Part shown: piece after piece, positions 50,569 to 59,808 of the stretch
Layout: each line of letters opens with the position of its first letter
Numbering within the stretch: position 1 is the stretch's first letter
Source of the DNA: Candidatus Poribacteria bacterium
Lineage (GTDB): Bacteria; Poribacteria; WGA-4E; WGA-3G
DNA length: 64,000 bases
Direction: 5' to 3'
Assembly (NCBI GenBank): GCA_028820845.1
Contig: JAPPII010000124.1
Coordinates: 1-64,000 of the forward strand
Notes under the pieces: model-generated
What the model was told of the DNA's origin: nothing
What the model saw: the letters and a program-made list of their open reading frames with translations, nothing else
Databases searched by the model: none
Made by a program: the position numbers and the translations under genes

Positions 50569-51300
50569 ATGAATATCTTTAAAGCAACAACCAAACGCGA
50601 AACCAGCGAAGCCGCAGCACATCTCGCAAGTAAGAAACTTCGGGAAGCAATCACTGCGCGCGGACATGCCAGTTTCATCGTTGCCACTGGCGCGTCCCAA
50701 TTTGACTTCCTCGCCGCACTCACCGCAGACAAAACGATTAATTGGGACAACACAACAATGTTCCATCTCGATGAATATATCGGCATTCCTGAAACGCATC
50801 CCGCCAGTTTTCGCAAGTATCTCCGAGAACGCCTCGTAGACATTGTTCATCCCGGAACGGTACATTTTCTGGATGGAGAAGCTGACGAACCGCAAGCCGA
50901 ATGTGCCCGGCTCAATCAGATTATTTCGCAACATCAAATCGATGTAGCGTTCGTCGGTATCGGTGAGAATGGACACCTCGCCTTCAACGATCCGCCAGCG
51001 GATTTTAAGACAGAAGATCCTTATATCCTCGTCGAATTGGATGAGGCGTGTCGTCTCCAGCAGGTAGGGGAAGGGTGGTTCAAAGGACTTGATGAGGTGC
51101 CGACCCAAGCGATTTCAATGTCTATCCGACAGATTATAAAGGCACAAACAATCGTCTGTACTGTACCGGATGAACGGAAAGCAGAGGCAGTACGGAATTG
51201 CTTACACGGCGAGATAACACCGATGCAGCCCGCTTCAATCTTACAGACGCATCCAGACTGCTCGGTGTTTCTTGACGCTGGGTCGGCATCCTTGTTGTAG
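50569..51300 (+). CDS. nagB: Glucosamine-6-phosphate deaminase
   Basis: 243 residues, the usual size. Converts glucosamine 6-phosphate to fructose 6-phosphate and ammonia. [13 protein letters not shown] binds phosphate, D68/E69 in HLDEYIG, and [14 protein letters not shown] (130-143) with catalytic H135. It points to use of amino sugars, for instance from host glycans or chitin. The ammonia made could be retained by the Amt proteins. A GAGATTGG/CCTCGC hairpin relic follows the stop. Confidence 0.92.
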   Translation: MNIFKATTKRETSEAAAHLASKKLREAITARGHASFIVATGASQFDFLAALTADKTINWDNTTMFHLDEYIGIPETHPASFRKYLRERLVDIVHPGTVHFLDGEADEPQAECARLNQIISQHQIDVAFVGIGENGHLAFNDPPADFKTEDPYILVELDEACRLQQVGEGWFKGLDEVPTQAISMSIRQIIKAQTIVCTVPDERKAEAVRNCLHGEITPMQPASILQTHPDCSVFLDAGSASLL

Positions 51301-51329
51301 AGCGAGATTGGGAACCTCGCCGCTGTTAT

Positions 51330-52058
51330 CTATTGCCACTTTTTGATTTGTCCCCAAGTGACAGCAAGTTTGTCTTCTGGCGCGACATCAAACGGAATCT
51401 GACCGAGGGCGTAGAGAATTGAACGATGAATCAGTTCCCAACCGTCCTCTGTCACCATCTGCCAACCGGTTGAATGGGGCCAGATGTTGACGTGTATCGC
51501 TTTCGTGGAGCCTTTGATTGTTTTCGCGCCTTCCTCATAGACAGAAATGGCGACCAAATCGTCGTTATCGGCACGCACGGCTAATATATCAATATCACCT
51601 TCAAAGCCACTACACGTCATGAGGGATGCCGCGGGTTTGCTGACTGTGATTTTGTCCTTGAAACCTTCGGTGATGGGGTGGTCGCTATTGACGATAGTCA
51701 AGTCGTCGCCTGCATCGGAGTTGAACGTTCCATCGGCTGCGAAACCCATATCGTCGTAGGTCCATGACTCTGCATTGACAACCGGGATGGCTGAATCTTT
51801 GTAAGCGTCGAGAATATTAGCACTCGAGGTTGATTCCGAGATGAAGACAAAATCGATGCCCGCGAGATTACCCGGATGCTTCGCTAAATGCTCGCGAAGT
51901 TCGATTTCATAACCCCAGTCCTCAAGGTAATCTACGAGCAAAACGTCCTTCGGATCGGGTTCACCAGAGCCAACGAGCAACAATTTTTCGCCTGCAGCAA
52001 TAACCGTACCTGCAGCAAAAAGTAGCACAAGAACCGATAAGAAAAAGTAACGATACAT
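51330..52058 (-). CDS. Secreted ThuA-like protein with KLAVTWGQIK tail
   Basis: 242 residues. Signal peptide 1-22 (ends TVIAAG). The body has the class I glutamine-amidotransferase-like fold seen in ThuA/trehalose-utilisation relatives: LLLVGSGEPDPKDVLLVDYL, IDFVFISESTSSANI, IPVVNAESWTYDDMGFA and NSDHPITEGFKD. No catalytic Cys is in place, so it is probably a binding or isomerase-like domain. Its end, DKLAVTWGQIKKWQ, is the short tail also found at 27694, 37833 and 45197. Convergent with nagB. Confidence 0.6.
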   Translation of the reverse strand: MYRYFFLSVLVLLFAAGTVIAAGEKLLLVGSGEPDPKDVLLVDYLEDWGYEIELREHLAKHPGNLAGIDFVFISESTSSANILDAYKDSAIPVVNAESWTYDDMGFAADGTFNSDAGDDLTIVNSDHPITEGFKDKITVSKPAASLMTCSGFEGDIDILAVRADNDDLVAISVYEEGAKTIKGSTKAIHVNIWPHSTGWQMVTEDGWELIHRSILYALGQIPFDVAPEDKLAVTWGQIKKWQ

Positions 52059-52357
52059 GGTAAGGCTTTTCCTCCTCTTGGATTTTGTTTTAGGATGTGG
52101 TTAGTTTCAAATCAAACTTAGGTATACTCTATAGGAAGACACGAGAAATGTCAAGCCTTTTTAATCTGATCACAGGTCTATTTAGTTTTACATATTTACT
52201 TTATTTATGTGAACATTTTTCTTCTGTAGAAGCACGCTGTGCTCGCGATCTTGCGTCCAAATGTTAACTTATGCGAATCAAAACCGAGATTAGAACCGAA
52301 AACTAAACAGTCCTAATCTGATCAATAGAGTCATTCTAACAAAAATGGAGAGTCTGC

Positions 52358-53419
52358 ATGAAGGATCCAATCAAAGTCGGAATCATTGGTGTCGGCGGGA
52401 CAATCAGTAGTACAACTGTGATTCTCAATGGAGAACCGGGGGTCCAATTGGTTGCTTTGGCTGACTTAGACCCGGTTCGCAGGAAAAGAGTCTTGGGTGA
52501 TATTAAGGGGGTTCGTGTTTTCGATGATTATCGACAGATGTTTGGTGCCTGCGACTTAGACGCAGTCTGCATCGGATTGCCTACATGGATGCACGCTCCC
52601 GTCTCACAAGAGGCAGTCGAACTTGGACTCCATGTCCTCTGCGAAAAACCACCCTCAAATGATGCATCCGAGCTGATACCGGTCACACAACTCGCCGAAA
52701 ACAAAGGGCTCACCTATATGTTCGTCCGGCAGTCACGTTTTACCTCCTCGTTGATGGAAGGGCGCAGACTTGTGGAAGCCGGGGAACTCGGCGATGTGTA
52801 TTACGCTGAAACTCGATGGATACGCACACGGTGGTGTTCTGCACGGGGATGGCGGCACGATAAGGCAAAGGGTGGCGGTGTCCTACTCGATCTCGGTATC
52901 CACGCCATTGACAATGTCTGGTTTATGATGGGATGCCCACGTCCTACAGAGGTTATGGCTGGACTCTATTGCACCTTTTCACATCTCGCACCACCTGAGC
53001 AAACCTACACCGCAGATGATGCGGCGTGCGGGTTTGTGCGCTTTGAAAATGGATGCACTTTACACTTTGCTGTCGCATTTTCCATGAATACCACGAACCG
53101 ACACACCCCGACAGCTGGAAGCGATCTCGTCAAGAGTGAGACGCAGGAATTTCATCTCTATGGCACGAAGGCGGGACTTGAAAGCGGGAAGTTGTTGGTT
53201 GGTACACCTGACGGTGTTAAGGTCAAACCGATAAAAGCACCAGCACAAGAGGCAGATGAGATAACGCTTCAAGCACGAGAATTCATCCGAGCAATCCGGG
53301 ACGGAGATGAACCACTCAATTCCGGTTCGCAAGCAGTGATGCTAATGCAAATGCTCGATGCAGCGATGAAATCCAGCGAAATCGGCAGTGCCATCGCAAT
53401 TCAGCCCATCTCTTCATAA
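52358..53419 (+). CDS. Gfo/Idh/MocA family oxidoreductase
   Basis: 353 residues. NAD(P)-binding GIIGVGGTISSTTV (loop lacks the third Gly of GxGxxG), central EKP in LHVLCEKPPSNDASE, and the catalytic-like GGVLLDLGIHAIDNVWFM with Asp-His. Members oxidise sugars or polyols such as myo-inositol. GGAGAG precedes the ATG. It is the first gene of a plus-strand pair with the dioxygenase at 53445, facing the catabolic genes on the other strand. Confidence 0.85.
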   Translation: MKDPIKVGIIGVGGTISSTTVILNGEPGVQLVALADLDPVRRKRVLGDIKGVRVFDDYRQMFGACDLDAVCIGLPTWMHAPVSQEAVELGLHVLCEKPPSNDASELIPVTQLAENKGLTYMFVRQSRFTSSLMEGRRLVEAGELGDVYYAETRWIRTRWCSARGWRHDKAKGGGVLLDLGIHAIDNVWFMMGCPRPTEVMAGLYCTFSHLAPPEQTYTADDAACGFVRFENGCTLHFAVAFSMNTTNRHTPTAGSDLVKSETQEFHLYGTKAGLESGKLLVGTPDGVKVKPIKAPAQEADEITLQAREFIRAIRDGDEPLNSGSQAVMLMQMLDAAMKSSEIGSAIAIQPISS

Positions 53420-53444
53420 CCGATTTTCATTTCGGAGGTTCGCA

Positions 53445-54347
53445 ATGTCCACACAACGCAATTCAGAAGCACCTCAGCAAGGCGGACTCACCCCTCAGCA
53501 GAAGCAGCAATTCCACGACGACGGTTTTTTGTTTGTCCGAAACTTACTTCCAAACCAATCACTTCAACCTTTGATTGATGAGTTAGCACAATTCGTTGAC
53601 GACGGTGCACAGGCGGCAGTCAAGCACGGAGTCCTCAATCCGTCAGACACTTATGATGACGAACGGTTTGAGACGCGACTCGCACTCGTATCAAATGCCT
53701 GTTCTGAACCCAACTGGGTTTGGAGCAACTATTTCCGCGACCAGAAAATCCGAACCGCCGGGATGTTTACACTCAGAACGGCCCCCGCGCTCCTTGATGT
53801 CGTCGAGTCGCTCATCGGTGGTGAAATCTTGGCACACCCACAGTTTAATTTTCGCGCCAAAATGCCGAACCAAGACATTACAGTTATCCCGTGGCATCAG
53901 GATTTGGCGTATCTTATACCCGAAGAGGCGGGTGATACATTAGTCGTAAATGTTTGGCTGCCACTCGTTCGTGCAACCGAGGAAAACGGATGTATGCAGG
54001 TCATCCGCGGCTCACACCGTTTCGACCTAATTAATCACAACTTCCAAGATCAAACCCCAGGGCATACCGGCGGTAAAGGCATCAGCGATATAGAACTACC
54101 CCCCGGCGATATTGTCACCGCAGAACTTGATGTTGGGGATGTGTTGCTAACGAGTGAACGGGTTGTCCATCGCGGACTTCCCAACCGTGCCAATACCGTC
54201 CGTTGGAGCGTTGACACGCGCTATAGCCAAATCGGTCTGCCGACAGGTCGAGAGAGCGTTCCCGGTTTCATCGCTCGGAGTCGTGAGAATCCTAAGAACA
54301 TTGCCAAGTCTCATCACGATTGGAATCAACTTTTTGCGTCAAACTAA
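53445..54347 (+). CDS. Phytanoyl-CoA dioxygenase (PhyH) family protein
   Basis: 300 residues. Start ATG 53445 with GGAGG seven bases upstream. Fe(II)/2-oxoglutarate oxygenase: H151-x-D153 (PWHQDLAY), H242 (RVVHRGLPNR) as iron ligands and R253 (TVRWSVDTRY) for 2-oxoglutarate. A large, diversified family in Poribacteria; the substrate is likely a small organic acid or natural product. Its last four bases overlap the last four of the gene on the opposite strand at 54344. Confidence 0.85.
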   Translation: MSTQRNSEAPQQGGLTPQQKQQFHDDGFLFVRNLLPNQSLQPLIDELAQFVDDGAQAAVKHGVLNPSDTYDDERFETRLALVSNACSEPNWVWSNYFRDQKIRTAGMFTLRTAPALLDVVESLIGGEILAHPQFNFRAKMPNQDITVIPWHQDLAYLIPEEAGDTLVVNVWLPLVRATEENGCMQVIRGSHRFDLINHNFQDQTPGHTGGKGISDIELPPGDIVTAELDVGDVLLTSERVVHRGLPNRANTVRWSVDTRYSQIGLPTGRESVPGFIARSRENPKNIAKSHHDWNQLFASN

Positions 54348-55372
54348 ACGTCTCCGAACTTTTTCCGAAACAGTGCCACAGTATCATGGTCAGGATGGTT
54401 CGGAAGCGCAGCCGGTGCTTCCCAGTCTTCAGGGACATCTGTTAATCTCACAGGCTTGCCGTCGTTTTCCAAAACCGATTTCCAGCCCGCGAGGAATACA
54501 TTCGTTTTTTGCAAAATTTCCGCAAAGGTTTGGGGCATCTCGTTGTGCAGTGCCATATTCTGAAACGCCCAAATCGTCGGCACCCAGATCTCCGTCTTGT
54601 CGAACGGGTAACCTGTGCCAGTGTAAATCTTAAAATTCTCACCACCGTAGGCTTCCTGTGTATGAATCTGCACCGTTCCCCATGAACCGCTTACTTGATG
54701 GAGTGTGCCATAGAACTGCCGTCCACTGCTATCTATGTGCTCAAGCGTAATGACACCGGGTGGACTATGCCAACTGTCCGCTTGATACGCTACGGATACG
54801 ACCGGATTTCCCGCCGCCGCTATCGCCTTGCAAACCATATAGACACCGTGAATCCCGTGTGTCGGATAGTCGTCAAACGAATTCGTCGCAGTATAACAGA
54901 CGATTTGTTTGTCGCTTGCCCACGCCTTGGCACGCGAAATAGCATCATTGTGCTCATGGCTCGATGGCGCAAGGATTGTCGCACCGTGCTTTTGCGCCAG
55001 TTCAATCATCTGCTCCGCTTTAGCAAGAGAGTTAGCAAATGGTCGATTAATAAGGTTTGGCAACCCCGCTTCGAGATACGGTTCATGGAGAATATGGTTC
55101 CACGGGTGGTTGTAGTAGCCGCCAGAAATCACGCCGTCTACCTTCCCCAGCATATCGTCAAAATTTTTAACAACTTCGCAATCGTAAGGCGCAGAGACCT
55201 CTTGCGCTTTCTCGTATTCAATATCCCAACAGTGGGTAATCCGCATCCCTGTGAACGGCGTATCTTTTTCACCCGGACGCGGGTTGATATGCGGTGCCCA
55301 CAACGGCATGTGCGAATACGATGCAACGTTCAGAAACCCGACGCGGAAAGGTTCAAAGTTAGATGCTTGCAT
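54344..55372 (-). CDS. Gfo/Idh/MocA-like oxidoreductase, divergent
   Basis: 342 residues. N-terminal VGFLNVASYSHMPLWAPHI instead of the strict GxGxxG; IDs of the family are ITHCWDIEYEKAQEV, DGVISGGYYNHPWNHILHEP and GLPNLINRPFANSLAKAE (in place of vlcEKPla). The EKP motif is NRP, and the cofactor loop is loose, so activity as a dehydrogenase is doubtful; it may bind a sugar or act as an isomerase. Co-directional with 55544 and 56754. Confidence 0.68.
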   Translation of the reverse strand: MQASNFEPFRVGFLNVASYSHMPLWAPHINPRPGEKDTPFTGMRITHCWDIEYEKAQEVSAPYDCEVVKNFDDMLGKVDGVISGGYYNHPWNHILHEPYLEAGLPNLINRPFANSLAKAEQMIELAQKHGATILAPSSHEHNDAISRAKAWASDKQIVCYTATNSFDDYPTHGIHGVYMVCKAIAAAGNPVVSVAYQADSWHSPPGVITLEHIDSSGRQFYGTLHQVSGSWGTVQIHTQEAYGGENFKIYTGTGYPFDKTEIWVPTIWAFQNMALHNEMPQTFAEILQKTNVFLAGWKSVLENDGKPVRLTDVPEDWEAPAALPNHPDHDTVALFRKKFGDV

Positions 55373-55457
55373 AGTTCTCTTCCTTTATGAATTCCCGGTT
55401 TGTAGTAGGGCAATTCATTGCCCATTTCTTCGGCCTATAGATACCCGGACAATCGCT

Positions 55458-55479
55458 GGCGAGGTTTCCTAACCTCACC
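55458..55479. repeat. GGCGAGGTT hairpin (copy 3)
   Basis: GGCGAGGTT (55458-55466), loop TCCT, AACCTCACC (55471-55479), one mismatch. It is followed by a run of TGACTGCTGACTGCTGATTG type repeats to about 55543, just after the stop codon of the 55544 gene on the minus strand. Confidence 0.65.
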
Positions 55480-55543
55480 CGAATGCGCGTCCCATCTCTC
55501 TTTTCTGACTGCTGACTGCTGATTGCTAACCGCTAACAACCAT

Positions 55544-56704
55544 TTACATCGAAACCCAAGTCGAACCGTTCTCACAAGACTCAACCGCTTTGTAAATGAA
55601 CTGCATCCCCCGCAATCCATCGTAGACCGTCGGAAAATCGTAAGCCTCGGTTTCCATAGGCTCGCCGTCAATGTAGCGTCGGATCGCTTCGACAACGCCG
55701 ACGTAAATAGTTGCAAACGCCTCCAAGTAGCCTTCCGGGTGTCCAGTCGGAATACGTGCCCCTGCTGCCGCTGCGTCGGAGAGATACCCCTGACCGCGCG
55801 TAAGCGTCTGTCTCGGTTCACCATAGCGATAGAGTTCAAGGTAATTCGGATTCTCTTGTGCCCATTTTACCGCGCCCTGTTCAGCGTAGACGCGGAGCGT
55901 GAGTCCATTTTCCTCGCCAGTGGCGACCTGACTTATGCTTAAAACGCCTTTTCCGCCCCCCTTAAAACGGAGTAGGGCATTGACATCCTCATCCAGCACC
56001 CTATCAGGAAGGAAAGTACTTTTGTCAGCACAAAGTTCGACAATCGGATCCCCTGTGACGTATTCAAGCAGGTTCACGCAGTGTGTGCCAACATCGCCCA
56101 TCGTGCCGCCGATACCTGACTGTGCAGGATCAACCCGCCACGCTGCTTGCTTCTGACCGAGTTTCTCGTGTGGAACCATCAAAAAGTCCTGAAGATATTC
56201 GACAATAACCTTACGAATTTGTCCCATTGAGCCTTCAGCAAACAACGCACGCGCATGCCGCACGAGCGGATGTCCTGTATAATTATGGGTCAACCCAAAG
56301 ACAAGCCCCGAATCTTCAACGAGTTGGACAAGTGCCTCAGCTTCCTCAAGACTGTAAGTCATCGGTTTATCACAAACAATGTGAAAACCCGCGTCCAAAA
56401 ATGTTTTTGCAATCTCAAAATGTGAGATATTTGGCGTGACAATACTCACGAAGTCGATGCGCTCATCTTCAGGAAGCCTCGCTTCCGCTGCCGCCATCTC
56501 TGCGTAACTGTCATAACAACGATTTGGATTGAGATACAACTCCGCACCCGTGATTTGTGTGTTTTCCGGGTCACGCGAGAAACAGCCAGCGACGACCTCA
56601 ATTTGTTGATCGAGCGTCGCGGCGATGCGGTGCACGCCGCCGATAAACGCGCCTTGTCCACCGCCTACCATACCCATCCGTAATTTTCGTTTCCAAGATT
56701 CCAT
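55544..56704 (-). CDS. Gfo/Idh/MocA family oxidoreductase
   Basis: 386 residues. GMVGGGQGAFIGGVHRIAA (cofactor loop), IVCDKPMTYSLEEAEALV (the DKP version of EKP), and GGTMGDVGTHCVNLLEYV with the catalytic Asp/His pair. It has the length and inserts of inositol/scyllo-inositol or glucose-type dehydrogenases. Transcribed with the TIM-barrel gene at 56754 lying upstream (49 bases apart). Confidence 0.87.
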   Translation of the reverse strand: MESWKRKLRMGMVGGGQGAFIGGVHRIAATLDQQIEVVAGCFSRDPENTQITGAELYLNPNRCYDSYAEMAAAEARLPEDERIDFVSIVTPNISHFEIAKTFLDAGFHIVCDKPMTYSLEEAEALVQLVEDSGLVFGLTHNYTGHPLVRHARALFAEGSMGQIRKVIVEYLQDFLMVPHEKLGQKQAAWRVDPAQSGIGGTMGDVGTHCVNLLEYVTGDPIVELCADKSTFLPDRVLDEDVNALLRFKGGGKGVLSISQVATGEENGLTLRVYAEQGAVKWAQENPNYLELYRYGEPRQTLTRGQGYLSDAAAAGARIPTGHPEGYLEAFATIYVGVVEAIRRYIDGEPMETEAYDFPTVYDGLRGMQFIYKAVESCENGSTWVSM

Positions 56705-56753
56705 AAGGTCTTACTCCAATTCATTATCAAGGACTTAAAAACTAACAACCGCC

Positions 56754-57803
56754 TCAATTCAAGCCGAGAATATCCCGATTCCGTGCTGTGTCGGTCTCAC
56801 CGCCTGCAAAGTCATCGAAGGCGACATCTGTCGTTTCAATGATATGTTTCGCAATAAACGGGGCACCTTCCGCGGCACCCTGCTCTGGACTTTTGACACA
56901 ACATTCCCATTCCAGCACCGCCCAGCTGTCATAACCCGCTTCGGTGAGCAGTGTGAACACTTGTGTGAAATCCACCTGTCCGTCACCGAGCGAACGGAAT
57001 CTCCCTGCGCGTCCAGCCCATGATTGATAACCGCCGTAAACCCCAACGCGACCGGTCGGGCGGAATTCAGCATCTTTAACGTGGAAACCTTTAATCCGTT
57101 CGTTGTAAAGTCGGATAAAATCAATATAATCGAGTTGTTGAAGAAGGAAATGACTCGGATCGTAGTTCAGACAAGCAGCCGGATGGTCGTTCGTATAATC
57201 AAGGAACATCTCATAAGTTGCACCGTCGTAAATGTCCGAACCTGGGTGGAGTTCGTAAGCAAAAACCTGACCGTTATCGTGTGCCAGATCCAGCAAAGGC
57301 GACCATCGTGCAGCGAGTTCCTTGAACGCTTCTTCGATGATCCCATCGGGACGTTGTGGCCACGGATAGACGGTCTGCCACGCGAAACCCCCTGAAAGCA
57401 CAGGGATAACATCCAGTCCCATATTTACTGAGGCGTGGATACATTTCGTCAATTCACCTGCTGCCCACGCCGTTCTTTCGTCACCACGCAAACCGGGTGG
57501 ATGGAACGCCTCAAACATAACTTCGTATGCCGGATGCATCGCTAAGACCTGTCCAGCGAGATAGCCTGCCACCTCCGTCGCTTCGAGTCCTATTTCATTG
57601 AGTGTTCCTTTTAATTCATCACAATAGGTTTTAGATTCCGCAGCTTTTCCGATGTCAAGAACCCGTTCATCCCAATTGGGAAGTTGAACACCCTTGTATC
57701 CTAAACTCGCCACCCATCTCCCAATATTTTCCAATGTATTGTATGGTGCTTCATCCCGCATGAATTGCGCGAGAAAAATAGCTGGACCTTTGATTTTCGG
57801 CAT
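56754..57803 (-). CDS. Sugar phosphate isomerase/epimerase (xylose isomerase-like TIM barrel)
   Basis: 349 residues. AP_endonuc_2-type TIM barrel with metal ligands E184 (AYELHPGSD), D215 (NYDPSHF), H241 (GFHVKD) and a Glu in the late strand AVLEWECC. Members interconvert or dehydrate sugars and inositol products. GGAGG lies about eight bases upstream of the ATG. It heads the minus-strand cluster with two Gfo/Idh/MocA proteins, suggesting a sugar or polyol degradation pathway. Confidence 0.85.
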   Translation of the reverse strand: MPKIKGPAIFLAQFMRDEAPYNTLENIGRWVASLGYKGVQLPNWDERVLDIGKAAESKTYCDELKGTLNEIGLEATEVAGYLAGQVLAMHPAYEVMFEAFHPPGLRGDERTAWAAGELTKCIHASVNMGLDVIPVLSGGFAWQTVYPWPQRPDGIIEEAFKELAARWSPLLDLAHDNGQVFAYELHPGSDIYDGATYEMFLDYTNDHPAACLNYDPSHFLLQQLDYIDFIRLYNERIKGFHVKDAEFRPTGRVGVYGGYQSWAGRAGRFRSLGDGQVDFTQVFTLLTEAGYDSWAVLEWECCVKSPEQGAAEGAPFIAKHIIETTDVAFDDFAGGETDTARNRDILGLN

Positions 57804-57843
57804 TATTCCTCCTTGCCATTTTTCTGTTCAAGTCTTTTTCGTC

Positions 57844-57865
57844 CAGTAGGAGCGACCTCCTACTG
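57844..57865. terminator. CAGTAGGAG/CTCCTACTG hairpin
   Basis: Nine-base stem 57844-57852 / 57857-57865 with loop CGAC, followed on the plus side by GAAAACC. Located in the divergent spacer upstream of the TIM-barrel gene, so it may be a dispersed repeat and not a terminator. A run CGATAACTGACAACTGATAA follows. Confidence 0.45.
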
Positions 57866-58014
57866 AAAACCGATAACTGACAACTGATAACCAATTCAAA
57901 TTGGTGAAAAATAAATTACCAAATCTTCGCCGACTTTGGGTATAATAATATATAAAAGCCAATACGAAATGTCAAGGATTTTGGAAACTGTTCAGTTAAG
58001 TGAAAGGAAAAGGT

Positions 58015-58860
58015 GTGGAACAACCTATCTACGGATTAGCTGTTCGCGCGGTGACAAAACATTTTCACCGGAACAAGCGGACGAAAAATAAAATACATTT
58101 TCATCAGAAGATTCGCCAGATATTCAAGCCAGAGAAAGAGATTGTCCGTGCAGTTGACGACATCTCCTTGGAGGTGAACATCGGAGAGATCTATGGGATT
58201 CTTGGGGCAAACGGCTCTGGGAAATCGACCTTAATTCGTCTCATTTCAACGCTCCTTATTCCCGATGCTGGGAGTATTCACGTCTTTGGAGATGACGTTG
58301 TAACGGATAGCCTGAAAGTGAGACAAGTCATGAACCGTGTCTCCGTTGAAGCCTCCTTCTTCAAACGTCTCTCTTCAGCAGAAAACCTCATTTACGCCGC
58401 CCGTCTCTACGGTATTCCTGCGCCCGAAGCCGAGCGAAAGGCAAAGCAGATTTTGGAAAGACTCGGTTTCGACGCGAATCGGATGAACGAGGAAATGGAG
58501 CACCTATCGCGCGGCATGCAACAGAAAGTCGCTATTGCCCGTGCCCTACTCACGACTCCCATGCTCCTCCTGCTCGATGAACCCACGACTGGGCTTGATC
58601 CCAAATCCAAGCGCGATGTCCAAGCCTTTATTGAGGAGATCCGTCAAGAACGGAATGCCGTCATCGTACTAACAACACATGATATGGCAGAGGCTGAGAG
58701 GTTGTGTGACAAGATCGCAATTATTGACAAGGGAAAGTTTATCGCAGAGGGTACCGTTGCGGAACTCATCGCTAACGCACCCTCGCAGAACGGCGCCCCC
58801 GCAACATTGGAAGATGTCTTTATTGCCCTAACCGGCAAAGCGATTGAAGAGGAAGACTAA
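58015..58860 (+). CDS. ABC-2 type exporter ATP-binding protein
   Basis: 281 residues from the GTG 58015, preceded by AAGGA. An in-frame GTG at 58000 is also possible. Walker A GANGSGKST near residue 65, signature LSRGMQQKVAIARAL, Walker B LLLLDEPTTGLD and switch His in LTTHDMAEAERL. An N-terminal extension with basic residues (HFHRNKRTKNKIHFHQKIRQ) precedes the ATPase core. It powers the permease at 58865, which follows by four bases. A TATAAT box at 57941-57946 may be its promoter. Confidence 0.88.
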   Translation: MEQPIYGLAVRAVTKHFHRNKRTKNKIHFHQKIRQIFKPEKEIVRAVDDISLEVNIGEIYGILGANGSGKSTLIRLISTLLIPDAGSIHVFGDDVVTDSLKVRQVMNRVSVEASFFKRLSSAENLIYAARLYGIPAPEAERKAKQILERLGFDANRMNEEMEHLSRGMQQKVAIARALLTTPMLLLLDEPTTGLDPKSKRDVQAFIEEIRQERNAVIVLTTHDMAEAERLCDKIAIIDKGKFIAEGTVAELIANAPSQNGAPATLEDVFIALTGKAIEEED

Positions 58861-58864
58861 AACC

Positions 58865-59671
58865 GTGCTTAATCTCATCCGGGAGACTGTTGTCTCTTAC
58901 GCCTTCATTGAACGCAACTTTAATCTTGTAAAACGCTATCTCAGTTGGGAAATCCTCTTTTTCAGTTACTCTATCGTTAACGCCCTAACAATTGGCTTGA
59001 TTATGGTAGGACGCGGCAGCAGTGAGGATGTACTTTATCTCGTCATCGGCGCATTAATCTGGGGATTTCTCTCTGTTATGATGCGTGAGGTAAGCGACGC
59101 AATTACGTGGGAACGCTGGGAAGGCACGATCGAGTATACCTTTATGGCACCGATTTACCGCATCACACACTTAGTCGGTTCCTGTCTCTTTGCAATTATA
59201 TACGGATTACTGCGGACAGGTTTAGTGCTGGCGATAATGCCATTCTTTTTTGGTGAACATATCAACTTGGGAAACGCGAATTGGTTGACGATGGCTCTGA
59301 CTGTCCTCATCTCCAGTCTCTCTTTCATCGGTATCGGTCTGATGGCAGCAATTTTCCCTTTACTTTCACCAGAAAAAGGGCAAGCTGCAACCGGCATTAT
59401 CCAATCTTTATTGCTCTTAGTCTCCGGTATCTACTATGAAATTGAGGTGTTACCAGAATGGCTGCAACCGATTTCCAAAATATCGCCTGCTACTTATACA
59501 CTCAGATCAATTCGTGCGGCGATCCTTGATAATGCATCGGTTGAGAGCCAGGTGGGCAATTTATTATTGTTGTTCGTCATTGGCGTGCTGCTTATTCCGT
59601 TCGGATTTTGGATCTTCCATCTCGGTGAAAAGTATGCCAAACGCGTCGGTAGGCTTAAAAGAAGTGGGTAG
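58865..59671 (+). CDS. ABC-2 type transporter permease
   Basis: 268 residues from the GTG 58865 (GAGGAAG upstream). A TTG at 58844 overlapping the ATPase gene is an alternative start. Six predicted helices with the ABC-2 signature region (MREVSDAITWERWEGTIEYTF, the coupling helix) and GQAATGIIQSLLLLVSGIYY. Partner of the upstream ATPase. Substrate unknown. Similar pairs export polysaccharides, lipids or drugs. Confidence 0.85.
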   Translation: MLNLIRETVVSYAFIERNFNLVKRYLSWEILFFSYSIVNALTIGLIMVGRGSSEDVLYLVIGALIWGFLSVMMREVSDAITWERWEGTIEYTFMAPIYRITHLVGSCLFAIIYGLLRTGLVLAIMPFFFGEHINLGNANWLTMALTVLISSLSFIGIGLMAAIFPLLSPEKGQAATGIIQSLLLLVSGIYYEIEVLPEWLQPISKISPATYTLRSIRAAILDNASVESQVGNLLLLFVIGVLLIPFGFWIFHLGEKYAKRVGRLKRSG

Positions 59672-59747
59672 ATGCCTAATACCCACCCTATGCTTAACTC
59701 GGTTCAGAGCAACCTTGAATCCTGCTATAAGTGTTATCTGTAAGATT

Positions 59748-59774
59748 TTGTAGCGCAAACTGTTAGTTTGCGTC
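59748..59774. repeat. Dispersed CGCAAACT hairpin repeat (copy C)
   Basis: TTGTAG then CGCAAACT (59754-59761), GTT, AGTTTGCG (59765-59772), followed by TCC. Matches the copy at 9875-9900 nearly base for base, including the TTTTGTA lead-in. Confidence 0.7.
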
Positions 59775-59808
59775 CTTAGAGTCCCAATTTGAAGCCACCC
59801 AGTCCCTT

